This document shows, in pieces, positions 62,448-64,000 of a stretch of 64,000 nt of DNA (position 1 is its first letter; every line of letters starts with the position of its first letter). The stretch covers positions 248,001 through 312,000 of the forward strand of contig NZ_JACBZN010000001.1 of assembly GCF_013408555.1 (NCBI RefSeq), read 5' to 3'. Position numbers and translations under genes: made by a program. The notes beneath the pieces are model-generated. The model ran no database searches. It had not been told where the DNA came from and saw nothing but the letters and a program-made list of their open reading frames with translations. The stretch comes from Aeromicrobium tamlense. GTDB taxonomy: Bacteria; Actinomycetota; Actinomycetes; Propionibacteriales; Nocardioidaceae.

Positions 62448-63203
62448 ATGCGCGACCTGACGTACCCGCCGATCATCGGCACGGCCAAGACGCTGTTCAA
62501 GGTGCTGGGCATGAGCTTCCAGACGTCCGGCACCGAGCACATCCCGCGTGAGGGCGGGGCGATCCTGGCCTCCAACCACGTCAGCTACGTCGACTTCGTC
62601 TTCAACGGACTCGCGGCCCAGCCGGCCGGCCGGCTCGTGCGGTTCATGGCGAAGAAGGAGGCGTTCGACCACAAGGTCTCGGGCCCGATCATGCGCTCGA
62701 TGCACCACATCCCGGTCGATCGCGCGCAGGGCGAGGCCTCGCTGCACGAGGCCGCCGAGTACGCGCGGCGCGGCGAGATCGTCGGCATCTTCCCCGAGGC
62801 CACCATCAGCCGCTCGATGGAGGTCAAGGAGATCAAGACCGGCGCCGTCCGCGCCGCCGCCGAGGCCGGCGTGCCGCTCGTTCCGATGGTCGTGTGGGGC
62901 ACCCAGCTGCTCAAGACGAAGGACCACGACGCCGACCTGTGGGGCCGCGGCAAGACGATCGCGCTGCACGTCGGCGAGCCGATCCCCGTCACGGGCGAGG
63001 ACCCGGTGGCCGAGACCGCGCTCCTGCACGAGTCGCTCACGGCGCTGCTCGACAAGGCCATCCGCGAGTACCCCGTCTCGCCCGAGGGCCAGTGGTGGGC
63101 GCCCGCGCGCTACGGCGGCACCGCCCCCACGCCCGACGAGGCCCGCCAAATGGACCTCGACGAGAAGGCGGCCCGCGAGGCCAAGCGCGCCGAGCGCGAC
63201 TGA
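62448..63203 (+). CDS. 1-acyl-sn-glycerol-3-phosphate acyltransferase (PlsC-like)
   Basis: 251 aa. The acyltransferase motif HxxxxD is in [11 protein letters not shown] (about residues 44-54), the substrate Arg region is [11 protein letters not shown], and the FPEATIS motif (about 115-121) and [10 protein letters not shown] complete the LPLAT pattern. It would transfer a fatty acyl group to lysophosphatidate in phospholipid synthesis, at the membrane face. A charged C-terminal tail ([12 protein letters not shown]) is added. Many actinobacteria have several paralogues, so the precise acyl acceptor is unsure. Confidence 0.9.
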   Translation: MRDLTYPPIIGTAKTLFKVLGMSFQTSGTEHIPREGGAILASNHVSYVDFVFNGLAAQPAGRLVRFMAKKEAFDHKVSGPIMRSMHHIPVDRAQGEASLHEAAEYARRGEIVGIFPEATISRSMEVKEIKTGAVRAAAEAGVPLVPMVVWGTQLLKTKDHDADLWGRGKTIALHVGEPIPVTGEDPVAETALLHESLTALLDKAIREYPVSPEGQWWAPARYGGTAPTPDEARQMDLDEKAAREAKRAERD

Positions 63204-63243
63204 CCGCCGAGGTCCGGTGGCGAGCCCGGTGGCCCGCCCACGG

Positions 63244-63249
63244 CACAAT
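63244..63249 (+). promoter_or_regulatory. -10 element of tsaD, candidate leaderless start
   Basis: CACAAT lies exactly six bases before GTG 63256. Confidence 0.4.
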
Positions 63250-63255
63250 GGACCG

Positions 63256-64000
63256 GTGAGCGAACCGCTGGTCCTGGGCATCGAGTCCTCCTGCGACGAG
63301 ACCGGCGTGGGCATCGTGCGGGGCACCACCCTGCTGGCCCATGCCGTGGCGTCGAGCGTGGAGGAGCACGTCCGCTTCGGTGGCGTCGTCCCCGAGGTCG
63401 CCAGCCGCGCGCACCTCGAGGCGATGGTGCCCACGCTCGAGCAGGCCTACGAGCAGGCGGGCGTCGACGTCCGCGACGTCGACGCGATCGCGGTCACCAG
63501 CGGCCCCGGCCTGACCGGCGCGCTGCTCGTCGGCGTGGCCGCGGCCAAGGCGCTGGCCCTCGCGCACGACAAGCCGCTCTACGGCGTCAACCACCTCGCC
63601 GCCCACGTGGCGGTCGACCAGCTCGAGCACGGCCGGTACACCGAGCCCTCGGTCGCGCTGCTGGTCAGCGGCGGCCACACCGAGCTGCTGCTGGTCAACG
63701 ACATCGCCACCGACATCACGTTGCTGGGCGGCACGATCGACGACGCCGCCGGCGAGGCCTTCGACAAGGTCGCCCGCCTGCTCGGCCTGCCCTACCCGGG
63801 CGGTCCCGAGATCGACAAGGTCGCCCGCGACGGCGACCCGAAGGCGATCGACTTCCCGCGCGGCCTCACCACCGGCCGCGACCTCGAGCGGTACCGCTGG
63901 GACTTCTCGTTCTCCGGCCTGAAGAGCGCCGTCGCCCGCCACGTGCAGCACGAGGAGCGGATGGGCCGCGAGGTCGCCGTGGCCGACGTGGCCGCCTCGT
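63256..64000 (+). CDS. tsaD: tRNA t6A transferase TsaD, 5' part (cut by the window end)
   Basis: About 248 residues are present. The start [17 protein letters not shown], the motif [15 protein letters not shown], the metal-binding HxxxH in [11 protein letters not shown], and [10 protein letters not shown] identify TsaD (formerly Gcp). It transfers threonylcarbamoyl to A37 of tRNAs. [32 protein letters not shown] is also intact. The gene is open to the window end. GTG 63256 is preferred: it lies six bases after CACAAT. Confidence 0.95.
   Translation, partial: MSEPLVLGIESSCDETGVGIVRGTTLLAHAVASSVEEHVRFGGVVPEVASRAHLEAMVPTLEQAYEQAGVDVRDVDAIAVTSGPGLTGALLVGVAAAKALALAHDKPLYGVNHLAAHVAVDQLEHGRYTEPSVALLVSGGHTELLLVNDIATDITLLGGTIDDAAGEAFDKVARLLGLPYPGGPEIDKVARDGDPKAIDFPRGLTTGRDLERYRWDFSFSGLKSAVARHVQHEERMGREVAVADVAAS

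Overview
The window is very GC-rich, gene-dense DNA with GTG/TTG starts, ATGA-type gene overlaps and many candidate leaderless promoters. The housekeeping block rplM-rpsI-glmM-(coaA)-glmS-nnr-alr-tsaE-tsaB-rimI-tsaD points to a high-GC actinobacterium, most likely a Nocardioides/Aeromicrobium relative. The genus-level guess is inference. No rRNA, tRNA, CRISPR array or transposase was seen, and no gene-free gap exceeds about 300 bp.

Region 1 (1-8.4 kb): the end of a dipeptide/oligopeptide ABC operon (ATPase and two permeases) runs straight into a biotin carboxylase. Facing it is a minus-strand run: RsmC-like methyltransferase, YjbR-like protein, Nudix hydrolase and TruA. A secreted metallophosphatase is transcribed divergently from truA.

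Region 2 (7.7-47.4 kb): an acyl-CoA catabolic island of about 39 kb. It holds six AMP-forming acyl-CoA ligases, a family III CoA transferase, three thiolases, two enoyl-CoA hydratase-family proteins, an acyl-CoA dehydrogenase, three SDRs, two VOC-fold proteins, a carotenoid-cleavage-type dioxygenase, a nitronate-monooxygenase-like flavoprotein, an NTF2-like protein, a DUF1295 membrane protein and two thioesterase-fold proteins. A complete Liv-type ABC importer and an orphan peptide-type binding lipoprotein could supply substrate. The genes look like a route that imports a carboxylic acid, oxidatively cleaves or reduces it, activates it with CoA and degrades it by beta-oxidation-like steps. The substrate cannot be read from the sequence; an aromatic, terpenoid or alicyclic acid is a reasonable guess.

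The island carries an apparent private control circuit. Three paralogous regulators each consist of two HxlR-type winged helices, and every winged helix is followed by an HxxC-x9-CxxC zinc-knuckle-like motif (six copies in all). A partly palindromic motif with core TACTACAnnTAAC and a trailing AGT occurs in the promoter regions beside all three regulators and in front of further ligase, thiolase and SDR genes. This regulator family plus operator set is the best candidate here for an undescribed system.

Region 3 (47.5-64 kb): core genes: citrate synthase, ribosomal proteins L13 and S9, amino-sugar synthesis (glmM, glmS), pantothenate kinase, NAD(P)HX repair, alanine racemase, the t6A tRNA-modification genes (including a GNAT-TsaE fusion), rimI, plsC, and tsaD, which is cut by the window end. 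Two conspicuous inverted-repeat structures lie in this region or at its left edge (47.4 and 52.9 kb).
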